6,780 nucleotides of DNA, taken from contig DDXG01000208.1 in the NCBI GenBank assembly GCA_002347125.1, positions 3,498 through 10,277 on the forward strand, written 5' to 3'. The position numbers and the translations under genes are program-made. Within the stretch, counting starts at the first letter, position 1. The number at the start of each line of letters is the position of its first letter. Under the pieces are notes generated by a model. The model saw only the letters and a list, made by a program, of their open reading frames with translations. It did no database searches and was not told the origin of the DNA. Of this stretch, positions 1-6,198 are shown piece after piece. This DNA comes from Phycisphaerales bacterium UBA2266. Lineage in GTDB: Bacteria; Planctomycetota; Phycisphaerae; Sedimentisphaerales; Anaerobacaceae.

Positions 1-353
1 GCGCGGATGTCGAGGATGCGCGCCTTGGTGTGCACGGTGTCGGTGATGATGCCGGCCTGGGAGCCGGTGAAGCTCACCGCCTGGCCGCCGAGCCGGTCGA
101 TGGCCATGGCAAGGAGGGCGCAGCTGATGCGCTCGCCGGTCGAGAGCAGCATGTCCATCTCGCGCTCGGGTGGGTTGGGGGAGATCTCACCGGCGAGCTC
201 GAGGAGCTCGTCGGTGGTGTCGCCGCGCGCCGAGACGACGGCGCAGACCCGGTGGCCCTGCTCGGCGGTGGCGACGATGCGACGCGCCACGTTCATGATG
301 CGCACCGCGTCGGCGACCGAGGTGCCGCCGTATTTCTGGACTACCAGTGCCAT
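1..353 (-). CDS. lysC: Aspartate kinase, N-terminal part (3' end outside window)
   Basis: Aspartate kinase phosphorylates L-aspartate with ATP, the first step towards lysine, threonine, methionine and diaminopimelate. The first 117 residues are visible, starting MALVVQKYGGTSVADA. The nucleotide-binding KYGGTSV motif is at residues 7-13, followed by VVSARGDTTDELL (39-51), STGERIS (71-77) and SFTGSQAGI (94-102). The frame is open to the window edge, so the rest of the kinase domain and the ACT domains are missing. The start is supported by AAGGAG at 360-365, six bases upstream of ATG. It lies 78 nt downstream of tsaE on the same strand. Oddity: GC is about 70% here and, after the first seven codons, almost every codon ends in G or C, unlike the neighbours. 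The wording (GDTTDELL, FTGSQAG) resembles actinobacterial kinases, while Geobacter-type enzymes, as I remember them, have SGET and a different middle region. Family assignment is firm; the origin is inference. Confidence 0.93.
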   Translation of the reverse strand, partial: MALVVQKYGGTSVADAVRIMNVARRIVATAEQGHRVCAVVSARGDTTDELLELAGEISPNPPEREMDMLLSTGERISCALLAMAIDRLGGQAVSFTGSQAGIITDTVHTKARILDIR

Positions 354-359
354 ACCGCA

Positions 360-365
360 CTCCTT
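360..365 (-). promoter_or_regulatory. Ribosome binding site of lysC
   Basis: AAGGAG lies on the minus strand six bases before the lysC ATG (351-353). It is a near-perfect Shine-Dalgarno sequence and fixes the start codon. It lies in the AT-rich, native-looking sequence upstream of the compositional switch. Confidence 0.75.
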
Positions 366-395
366 CATAGAAATGTCGAGAATGAAAGGTTTTTA

Positions 396-424
396 TAGAT
401 AGCAGAACCTGCATGGAGTGACAA
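396..424 (-). promoter_or_regulatory. Possible sigma70-type promoter for lysC
   Basis: Read on the minus strand, TTGTCA (419-424) is followed after exactly 17 bases by TATCTA (396-401), and TG sits one base before that hexamer as in extended -10 elements. The -35 match is good; the -10 match is weak, and a TATAAA a few bases further on has no matching -35. The site lies in the AT-rich 78 nt gap between tsaE and lysC, which would give a leader of roughly 35 nt. It would allow lysC to be transcribed apart from the upstream operon. This is pattern matching only. Confidence 0.3.
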
Positions 425-431
425 GGCTTTT

Positions 432-899
432 TTACGAGGTTTGCTGGAGCTGAACAGCCAGTTCATGGGCTCGAACGCCGTGGGGGATGAAGCTGATCAG
501 GCGGCTCGTCCCGTCGGTATGTTCAAAGCGGATTTCAAGACGATCCTGGAGCAGTTCGGTGCTGATTCGTTCAGGCCATTCCACCAGACAGATCCCGTCA
601 GCGGTTAATTGGTCAGTCAGGCCAATTTCCAGCGCATCATCAGCCCCCCGCAGCCGGTAACAATCAAAGTGGTAGATCGGTGGTTGGCTACCATACTGGT
701 GCATCAGCGCGTAGGTGGGCGAGGCGACCTGGCCGGCATTTTCAGGGGACAGCCCCTGCACAACTCCGCGTACAAAGCAGGTTTTGCCGCCCCCCAGTTC
801 GCCGGACAGGGTGACCATGTCTCCTGAGCGAAGCCGGGAGCCCAGGCGGGCTCCCCAGGCTTCCGTTTCGTCAGATGATCGGGTTTTGATCGTCAGCAT
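432..899 (-). CDS. tsaE: tRNA threonylcarbamoyladenosine biosynthesis ATPase TsaE
   Basis: TsaE is the small P-loop ATPase that works with TsaB and TsaD to make t6A at position 37 of ANN-decoding tRNAs in the cytoplasm. The 155-residue protein has the usual family length. Visible motifs are Walker A GELGGGKT (33-40), SPTYALMHQY (60-69), HFDCYRL (77-83) and the Walker-B-like LVEWPE (105-110), in the family order. It starts 8 nt after the CBS gene stop with no clear Shine-Dalgarno (AAAGACAGCG precedes ATG), so translation probably depends on coupling to the upstream gene. Closeness to nnr is common in bacteria; yjeF and tsaE are also adjacent in E. coli. No sign of damage. It is the last gene of the tight block, and 78 nt follow before lysC. 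Confidence 0.95.
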   Translation of the reverse strand: MLTIKTRSSDETEAWGARLGSRLRSGDMVTLSGELGGGKTCFVRGVVQGLSPENAGQVASPTYALMHQYGSQPPIYHFDCYRLRGADDALEIGLTDQLTADGICLVEWPERISTELLQDRLEIRFEHTDGTSRLISFIPHGVRAHELAVQLQQTS

Positions 900-907
900 C
901 GCTGTCT

Positions 908-1357
908 TTATACCATCAGGGTGCGGATAATGTCTATGCGGGCCACGATACCGATCAGCTTGCCGTTTTCCAGCACCGGCACGGCGTTGATATGGTGATT
1001 ACTCATCAGATCGGCAGCGGCGCTGATGGTGGCATCCGGTGCGATGGAGATCAGTTCCTGCTGGAAGATATCGCCCACGGTGCGGCCCCCCATTTTTTTC
1101 AGCTCCCGCTCCAGGCTTTTCTCAGTTTCCAGGTAGATCACCCAATCGAACAGTGTAATTACCGTGGGCAGGTGAACGTTCTTGCCCTGCTCCACCAGAT
1201 CCGATTCGGTGACGATGCCGATCACAGAGCCATGTTCGTCAACCACCGGCAAGGACCCGATCCGTTTGGTGACGAACAGTTCGGCAAGGTCGCGGACGCT
1301 GGTCTCTTTGGTGACGGTGATCACTTCGCGGGTCATGATATCGGCAACGGTTTTCAT
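908..1357 (-). CDS. Stand-alone tandem CBS-domain protein
   Basis: The 149-residue protein consists of two CBS domains, about residues 7-57 and 94-148. They are joined by a charged, probably helical linker (58-93) containing WVIYLETEKSLERELKKMGG. Each repeat opens with a V.DI(M/F) element and ends in the beta-alpha motif that contacts nucleotide phosphate or ribose: GIVTESDL (47-54) and GIVARIDIIR (137-146). In the second the usual Thr/Ser is Ala, so the two sites may differ in affinity. There is no membrane segment or catalytic domain. CBS pairs generally bind AMP, ADP, ATP, SAM or, in some cases, c-di-AMP; the ligand and partner here are unknown. A GAGGT seven bases before ATG (1365-1369) supports the start. 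It lies between nnr and tsaE in the same run of genes, an arrangement I associate with Geobacter relatives. Confidence 0.9.
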   Translation of the reverse strand: MKTVADIMTREVITVTKETSVRDLAELFVTKRIGSLPVVDEHGSVIGIVTESDLVEQGKNVHLPTVITLFDWVIYLETEKSLERELKKMGGRTVGDIFQQELISIAPDATISAAADLMSNHHINAVPVLENGKLIGIVARIDIIRTLMV

Positions 1358-1386
1358 GGTTGATACCTCGTTTCTGGGATGATGGT

Positions 1387-2970
1387 TCAGGTTCGGGCCG
1401 GTGCAGGTCGTACAATGCCCGGCAGATGCAACAGTCGATTGAAGGCCAGCGGCAGTACGGCAATGAGGTCGCTGGCCCTTATGCCAATTTCCCCTTTTTC
1501 AGTGGCCACAATATCGCCGGCCAGGCCATGTACAAAGACACCCAGTTGACAGGCCTGCCAGGGGGAGTAGCCCTGGCATACCAGGGCGGTGATCACCCCG
1601 GTCAGCACATCCCCCATGCCGCCGCTGGCCATGCCGGGATTACCGCTGCCGTTGATGGCAGCCTGACCGTCGGGGGAGGCGATGATGGTCCGGGCCCCCT
1701 TGAGTACCACATAGACCCCGTAGCTGCGGGCAAAATCCTGGGCCACGGAAATGCGGATGACAGCCATGTCAGGCAGCGCTGTCCCCAGCAGGCGCGCCAT
1801 TTCTCCGGGGTGGGGAGTTAGTATAATATTGGCAGATTTTTTATGCTGCAATATCGTGATGTCGTCCGCCAAGGCATTCAATCCATCGGCGTCAATCACC
1901 ATCGGCAGGGTGACGGTCTCCACTAGGCGTTGCACCAGACTGACGGTGTCTGGCCGACGATCAATGCCGGGGCCGAGCGCCAGCGCGGTTTTGCCCACCA
2001 GTAGCTTCTCGATCAGCGGGAGCCCAAAACTGGTCAGGTAGCCACTGCCGGCATCCGGCAGTGGCACGGTCATAGCCTCAGTGGTCTTTATCTCCAGGAC
2101 CGGATGGATCGTTTCGGGAGTGGCCAGGGTCACCAGGCCGGCGCCAGAGCAAACGGCACTGTTGGCAACCAGGGCCGCGGCACCGCTCTTGCCGGTGGAA
2201 CCGGCGATGATCAGGCAATGGCCGAAGTTGCCTTTGTGAGCCTGACGATCGCGGGGGTGCAACAGGGGGGCCACAGCTTTTTCGTTCAGATAGTCATAGT
2301 CCGCAGCCGCAGCCATTAATTGAGGGGGGATGCCGATGTCAATCACTACCAGGCGGCCGGTTTGCTCGGCACCGGGGTAGAGCAGATGCCCCAGCTTGGC
2401 AAAGGCAAAGCTGACGGTCAGATCAGCCTTGACCGCTTGCCCCAGAATCCTGCCGGTGGTCCCGTGGACCCCGGAGGGAATGTCAACCGCCACCACCTTG
2501 CCCGGCGCGGCGTTGATCAGTACTACCGCCTCCAGGTAGACCCCCTGCAGGTCGTTTTTGAGACCGGTCCCCAGCAGGGCATCCACCACCACTGTTGCCT
2601 GCTGCAGATCATCACTATGGTTTTCGGTGAGTTCACCTTCAGCGGGGCAGAAACTTACTGACTCATCCGGTAGCAGTACCAGGTTGGTCAGGGCGTCGCC
2701 GGTAATCTCCTCACGCCGGGCCAACACGATCACCAGGACGCGCCAGTCCTTTTCCAGCAAATGGCGGGCAATCACATAGCCATCGCCGCCGTTATTGCCT
2801 TTACCGGCCAGAATCACCGCATGATTGCCATGCCGGCCACCATAGGCTGCAAGTATATGCTCGGCGCAGCCACGTCCGGCACTTTCCATCAGCTCACGGC
2901 CCGGAATGCCGTATTCAAAAATGGCGCGGCGGTCCAACTCCTGCATGGTGTGCGCGGTGACGACTTTCAT
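1387..2970 (-). CDS. nnr: Bifunctional NAD(P)HX epimerase / ADP-dependent NAD(P)HX dehydratase
   Basis: This enzyme repairs NADH and NADPH that have been hydrated to NADHX/NADPHX. The N-terminal YjeF_N domain (about 1-220) interconverts the R and S epimers. The C-terminal ribokinase-like domain (about 230-515) dehydrates the S form using ADP. Visible N-terminal motifs are MESAGRG (28-34), AGKGNNGGDGYVIARHL (55-71), VVDALLGTG (128-136) and VAVDIPSGVHG (160-170). C-terminal motifs are KGNFGHCLIIAGSTGKSGAA (246-265), ALGPGI (331-336), VIDADGLNAL (358-367), TPHPGEMARLLG (385-396) and GNPGMASGGMGDVLTG (443-458), which carries the catalytic Asp at 454. The length of 527 residues is normal for the fused form. 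Its ATG is 3 nt after the acpS stop, with GGAG six bases before ATG inside the end of acpS. A 29 nt gap separates it from the CBS gene. Confidence 0.96.
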   Translation of the reverse strand: MKVVTAHTMQELDRRAIFEYGIPGRELMESAGRGCAEHILAAYGGRHGNHAVILAGKGNNGGDGYVIARHLLEKDWRVLVIVLARREEITGDALTNLVLLPDESVSFCPAEGELTENHSDDLQQATVVVDALLGTGLKNDLQGVYLEAVVLINAAPGKVVAVDIPSGVHGTTGRILGQAVKADLTVSFAFAKLGHLLYPGAEQTGRLVVIDIGIPPQLMAAAADYDYLNEKAVAPLLHPRDRQAHKGNFGHCLIIAGSTGKSGAAALVANSAVCSGAGLVTLATPETIHPVLEIKTTEAMTVPLPDAGSGYLTSFGLPLIEKLLVGKTALALGPGIDRRPDTVSLVQRLVETVTLPMVIDADGLNALADDITILQHKKSANIILTPHPGEMARLLGTALPDMAVIRISVAQDFARSYGVYVVLKGARTIIASPDGQAAINGSGNPGMASGGMGDVLTGVITALVCQGYSPWQACQLGVFVHGLAGDIVATEKGEIGIRASDLIAVLPLAFNRLLHLPGIVRPAPART

Positions 2971-2973
2971 GGC

Positions 2974-3348
2974 CTACTCCAGAATGACCACCGCTACGGC
3001 GTGGCCTCCATCGTGGGAGAGCGAGAGATGGAGCCGTGTGCCCCCCCGTTGTTCGAACAGTTGCCGGGCTGTACCGGTCAGACACAACTCAGGCTTGCCC
3101 AAGGTGTCATTGACTACTTCGATCTCGATCCAGTTGATACCATTCCGCAGTCCGGTGCCCAGCGCTTTGAGAAAAGCTTCCTTTGCAGCAAAACGGGCGG
3201 CAAGGCAGGCGGCTGATTGTTTCTTGGGCCGGCAATAGTCCTGCTCCAACGGGCTGAACAGCCGGTCCAGCAGTGCTTGATTTCCCTCATCCAGAAAGCG
3301 CTGAAAGCGGGAGACCTCCACCGTATCGATGCCGGTGCCAATGATCAT
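2974..3348 (-). CDS. acpS: Holo-[acyl-carrier-protein] synthase
   Basis: AcpS moves the 4'-phosphopantetheine arm of coenzyme A onto a serine of apo-acyl carrier protein, activating it for fatty acid synthesis. At 124 residues it has the normal AcpS length. The signature GIDTVEVSRF (6-15) contains the Mg-binding Asp8, and RFAAKEAFLKALGTG (52-66) contains the second metal ligand Glu57 and Lys56. SLSHDGGHAVAVV (109-121) forms the C-terminal conserved strand. The ATG overlaps the pdxJ stop in an ATGA (3345-3348), and no good Shine-Dalgarno precedes it, so translational coupling to pdxJ is likely. The pdxJ-acpS order is also found in E. coli and other Proteobacteria. Confidence 0.96.
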   Translation of the reverse strand: MIIGTGIDTVEVSRFQRFLDEGNQALLDRLFSPLEQDYCRPKKQSAACLAARFAAKEAFLKALGTGLRNGINWIEIEVVNDTLGKPELCLTGTARQLFEQRGGTRLHLSLSHDGGHAVAVVILE

Positions 3349-4061
3349 TGCCGGACCAGCGCCACCATCTCCCGCACGGCCCGGTCCAGACCCACCAGCA
3401 CGGCCCGTGCGATGATGCTGTGGCCGATGTTGAACTCCTCGATCCCCGGCATCCCCGCCAGGGGGCCGATGTTCACGTAATTCAGGCCATGGCCGGCGTG
3501 GACGGTCATCCCCAACTCGTTCCCCAGCTCAACGGCGTTTCTGATGGCTGCCAGCTCTCTGGTGACGCTGGCTTGGTCCCTCGCCTCGGCATAGGCGCCG
3601 GTATGGATTTCAACAGCATCGGCCCCGGTTTGTTTTGCGGCCCTGATTTGATCCGGGTTTGGATCAACAAACAGGCTGACGATGATGCCGGCCTTCTTGA
3701 GTGAGTGTACCGCAGAACTGACCGATTGAAAGGCACTGAGTACATCAAGCCCACCCTCGGTGGTCAGTTCCTGGCGTTTTTCCGGCACCAGTGTGCATTG
3801 CTCCGGTTTGATCCTGGCGGCAATGGATACCATTTCCCCTGTAGCGGCCATCTCCAGGTTCAGTCGAGTCTTGATGGTCTGGCGCAACAGCTCCAGGTCC
3901 CGATCCTGTATATGGCGGCGGTCCTCCCGCAGGTGGACCGTGATCCCTTCAGCGCCAGCCAGCTCACCAATGGCGGCAGCAGTTACCGGATCAGGTTCCA
4001 TGCCGCCACGTGCCTGACGTACCGTGGCCACATGATCAACGTTCAATCCCAGCTTCGGCAT
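3345..4061 (-). CDS. pdxJ: Pyridoxine 5'-phosphate synthase
   Basis: PdxJ condenses 1-deoxy-D-xylulose 5-phosphate with 3-amino-2-oxopropyl phosphate to give pyridoxine 5'-phosphate, the ring-forming step of the DXP-dependent vitamin B6 route. The 238-residue TIM-barrel protein is full length. It shows LNVDHVATVRQARG (6-19), VHLREDRRHI (42-51) with His43, NLEMA (68-72) with Glu70, VPEKRQELTTEGGL (92-105), GADAVEIHTG (146-155), HAGHGLNY (188-195) with His191, and FNIGHSIIARA (210-220). His43, Glu70 and His191 sit two positions before the corresponding E. coli catalytic residues. The ATG is 2 nt after the glmM stop; GGAG lies ten bases upstream, within the end of glmM. It overlaps acpS by 4 nt. 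Confidence 0.97.
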   Translation of the reverse strand: MPKLGLNVDHVATVRQARGGMEPDPVTAAAIGELAGAEGITVHLREDRRHIQDRDLELLRQTIKTRLNLEMAATGEMVSIAARIKPEQCTLVPEKRQELTTEGGLDVLSAFQSVSSAVHSLKKAGIIVSLFVDPNPDQIRAAKQTGADAVEIHTGAYAEARDQASVTRELAAIRNAVELGNELGMTVHAGHGLNYVNIGPLAGMPGIEEFNIGHSIIARAVLVGLDRAVREMVALVRQ

Positions 4062-4063
4062 CG

Positions 4064-5422
4064 CTAGTGCACTCCGATCTGTTTTTTCACCAGGTCAGCG
4101 ATCTCGTTGGCCCAGCTGCTGATTTCATACTTGTCCTGACCTTCCAGCATGATCCGCAGCAGCGGCTCGGTGCCGGAATAGCGGATCAACACACGGCCTT
4201 CGTCGCCCAGTTTCTGTTCCACAGCGCCTATAGCGTTGGCCACGCCCGGCAGGGTCATGATGTCCTTGCGTTCTCGCACCCGCACGTTCACCAGCACCTG
4301 AGGCAGAGGAATCATCACCTCGGCCAGCTCGGACAGAGGTTTGTTGCGTCGCCGCATCACCGCCAACAGTTGCAGGGCCGCCAGTACACCGTCACCGGTG
4401 GTGTTGTGATCCAGGAAGATCAGATGGCCCGACTGTTCACCCCCCAGGTTGTAGCCACCCTTGCGCATCTCTTCGACCACATAGCGGTCGCCCACCGCGG
4501 TTTTGATGATCTTGCCGCCCGCCTTGCGCAGGGCGATATCCAGTCCCATGTTGCTCATCACCGTGGCCACCAGGGTCTTCTTTTTCAGGGTCTTGCGTGC
4601 CAGCATGTCAGTGGCGCAGATCGCCATGATCTGATCGCCGTTCACCTCGTTGCCAAATTCGTCGCAGACAATCACCCGGTCGGCGTCGCCATCCAGCGCA
4701 ATGCCGATATCGGCCCGGTGTTGTTTGACCGCTTCGCTGATCACCTCAGGATGTAGTGAGCCGCAGCCGGCGTTGATGTTGCTGCCGTTGGGTTTCACTC
4801 CCAGTGTAATAACCTCGGCACCCAGCTCCTCAAATACCGCCGGGGCCACCTTGTAGGCGGCGCCGTTAGCGCAGTCCAGCACGATCTTCAGGCCGGTCAG
4901 ATCCAGGTCGCCAGGAAAGGTGTTTTTCAGATACACGATGTAACGTCCGCCAGCGTCATCGATCCGGAAGGCCTTGCCGACCTCGGTGGCGGTGGGGCGC
5001 AGGGCGTTGATCTTCTCGGAATCCAGCAGTTTCTCGATCTTCAGTTCGATATCGTCAGGCAGCTTGAAGCCATCGGCCGAGAAGAACTTGATACCGTTGT
5101 CCTGAAAGGCGTTGTGGGAGGCGGAGATGACCACGCCGGCGTCAGCTCGCATCGACTTGGTGATGTTGGCAATCCCCGGAGTGGGCAACGGCCCTACCAG
5201 CAGTACATCCACGCCCATGGAACAGATGCCTGCCACCAGGGCGCTTTCCAGCATATAGCCGGACAGACGGGTATCCTTACCGATCACGATCCGGTGACGG
5301 CGGGGACCGGAGCTTTTAAATATGTAGGCCGAAGCCCGCCCGAGTTGCATGGCCAGCTCGGTGGTCATTGGGTGCACGTTGGCGACCCCGCGGACGCCGT
5401 CGGTGCCGAACAGTTTTTTCAT
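4064..5422 (-). CDS. glmM: Phosphoglucosamine mutase
   Basis: GlmM converts glucosamine 6-phosphate to glucosamine 1-phosphate, on the way to UDP-GlcNAc for peptidoglycan and lipopolysaccharide. The 452-residue protein has the four-domain alpha-D-phosphohexomutase layout. It opens with KLFGTDGVRGVAN (3-15). The active-site loop GVVISASHNAFQDNGIKFF (96-114) puts the phosphorylated serine at Ser102. The metal loop is DGDADR (244-249), the sugar-binding loop GGEQSGH (327-333), and the phosphate-binding loop RYSGTEPLLRIMLEG (414-428). The Asn-Ala after SASH replaces the Asn-Pro usual in many relatives and is probably harmless. The start overlaps the cdaA stop (ATGA, 5419-5422). A strong GAAGGAG at 5430-5436, seven bases upstream within cdaA, suggests GlmM is made at a high level. 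The sequence reads as typical of Geobacter relatives. Confidence 0.97.
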   Translation of the reverse strand: MKKLFGTDGVRGVANVHPMTTELAMQLGRASAYIFKSSGPRRHRIVIGKDTRLSGYMLESALVAGICSMGVDVLLVGPLPTPGIANITKSMRADAGVVISASHNAFQDNGIKFFSADGFKLPDDIELKIEKLLDSEKINALRPTATEVGKAFRIDDAGGRYIVYLKNTFPGDLDLTGLKIVLDCANGAAYKVAPAVFEELGAEVITLGVKPNGSNINAGCGSLHPEVISEAVKQHRADIGIALDGDADRVIVCDEFGNEVNGDQIMAICATDMLARKTLKKKTLVATVMSNMGLDIALRKAGGKIIKTAVGDRYVVEEMRKGGYNLGGEQSGHLIFLDHNTTGDGVLAALQLLAVMRRRNKPLSELAEVMIPLPQVLVNVRVRERKDIMTLPGVANAIGAVEQKLGDEGRVLIRYSGTEPLLRIMLEGQDKYEISSWANEIADLVKKQIGVH

Positions 5423-6198
5423 GCAGATGCTCCTTCAGTGGTGGCGTTTTTACTGGAACGCCGGGGATCCAGGGATTTTTTCAACAGTCGTTTCAGATCA
5501 GCCGTTTCGATGTCATAGGTGATCTTGCTGTCATGGACAGCCGAAATCTTGCCGGTCTCCTCGGAAATCACCAATACCAGCGCATCGGAAAGTTCAGAAA
5601 GACCCAGGGCGGCCCGGTGACGGGTGCCGAAGCTTTTGGCGATATCCGGATTGTGGGAGAGGGGCAGCAGGCAGCCGGCCCGGGTGATCTTGCCCTTGTG
5701 GATGATGACCGCGCCATCATGGATCGGGGAATAGGGTAGAAAGATCGAGTTCAAGAGCTCGCTGGTCACCTTTGCATCGAGGTCGGTGCCAACTTGCAAC
5801 AGGTGGTCGATCGGTTGGTGTCGTACCACCACCATCAGTGCCCCGATCCGGCGACCGGCCATGTCGGCAAGGGCTCGCAGGATTTCGTCGACCGTGCCGT
5901 CGGCATCTTGTGGAGCAGTGGTTGTCTGGCGCTTGCCGATGGCCAGCAGGGTGCGGCGCAAGTCATTCTGGAAAATCACTGCCAGGACAATCGGCATTGA
6001 GGCGATGACCATGTCAAGGGTGCGTACCAGCGGCAGGAGCGCCCCCAGACGGGCCAGGAACGAGACGAGGCTCAACAGACACATCAGGGCCAGCAGACGG
6101 AATGCCACATCGCGCTTGATAATCAGCGAAAAACCGAATACCAGCAGGGAGAGGACCAGGTTGTCAAGGCTGCCGATTATGCCGAGGGGAGTGTTCAT
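5419..6198 (-). CDS. cdaA: Membrane diadenylate cyclase CdaA
   Basis: CdaA joins two ATP molecules into cyclic di-AMP, a second messenger that in other bacteria controls potassium and osmolyte transport and cell-wall balance. The 259-residue protein has three hydrophobic segments at about 12-27, 32-50 and 62-77, as expected for this membrane-bound class. The conserved IFQNDLRRTL (75-84) follows, then the DAC domain (about 105-225). The DAC domain holds GTDLDAKVTSELLNSIF (137-153), the ATP-binding DGA in SPIHDGAVII (157-166) and RHR in GTRHRAALG (191-199), then ISEETG (211-216). All catalytic motifs are intact, so it should be active. The last 20 residues are polar and probably disordered. The ATG overlaps the folP stop (ATGA, 6195-6198) with a poor Shine-Dalgarno, suggesting coupling. 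It abuts glmM directly, with no cdaR between. Confidence 0.94.
   Translation of the reverse strand: MNTPLGIIGSLDNLVLSLLVFGFSLIIKRDVAFRLLALMCLLSLVSFLARLGALLPLVRTLDMVIASMPIVLAVIFQNDLRRTLLAIGKRQTTTAPQDADGTVDEILRALADMAGRRIGALMVVVRHQPIDHLLQVGTDLDAKVTSELLNSIFLPYSPIHDGAVIIHKGKITRAGCLLPLSHNPDIAKSFGTRHRAALGLSELSDALVLVISEETGKISAVHDSKITYDIETADLKRLLKKSLDPRRSSKNATTEGASA
5430..5436 (-). promoter_or_regulatory. Strong ribosome binding site of glmM inside the cdaA 3' end
   Basis: GAAGGAG on the minus strand, seven bases before the glmM ATG, is the best Shine-Dalgarno sequence in the tight part of the operon. It lies within the last codons of cdaA. The genes that start at other ATGA overlaps (cdaA, acpS) have poor or no such sequence, so glmM is probably translated independently of coupling and more strongly than its neighbours. 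Confidence 0.7.

Noticed and set aside
194..211. GAGCTC-containing palindromic repeat
   Set aside because: It is explained by the Glu-Leu-Leu-Glu-Leu codons of lysC (GAG/CTC) and is too short to be a regulatory or mobile-element end.
30..398. Plus-strand open frames opposite lysC, including one starting at 7
   Set aside because: High GC makes stop codons rare in all frames; the minus-strand frame carries recognisable aspartate kinase motifs and a ribosome binding site.
187..414. Minus-strand 75-codon frame overlapping the lysC start
   Set aside because: It becomes an Arg/His-rich run in the wrong frame of lysC; no Shine-Dalgarno and no similarity.
354..431. Lysine riboswitch ahead of lysC
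   Set aside because: The whole gap is 78 nt, far shorter than a lysine riboswitch aptamer, and no matching helices are visible.
400..460. Intrinsic terminator after tsaE
   Set aside because: The TsaE stop is followed by a short A-rich run, but I find only stems of about 4 bp and no U-tract in the right place on the minus strand.
4010..4756. 248-codon open frame on the plus strand
   Set aside because: It lies opposite glmM and the pdxJ start, is rich in His and Gln as antisense frames of such genes are, and shows no family motif. The glmM frame is certain.
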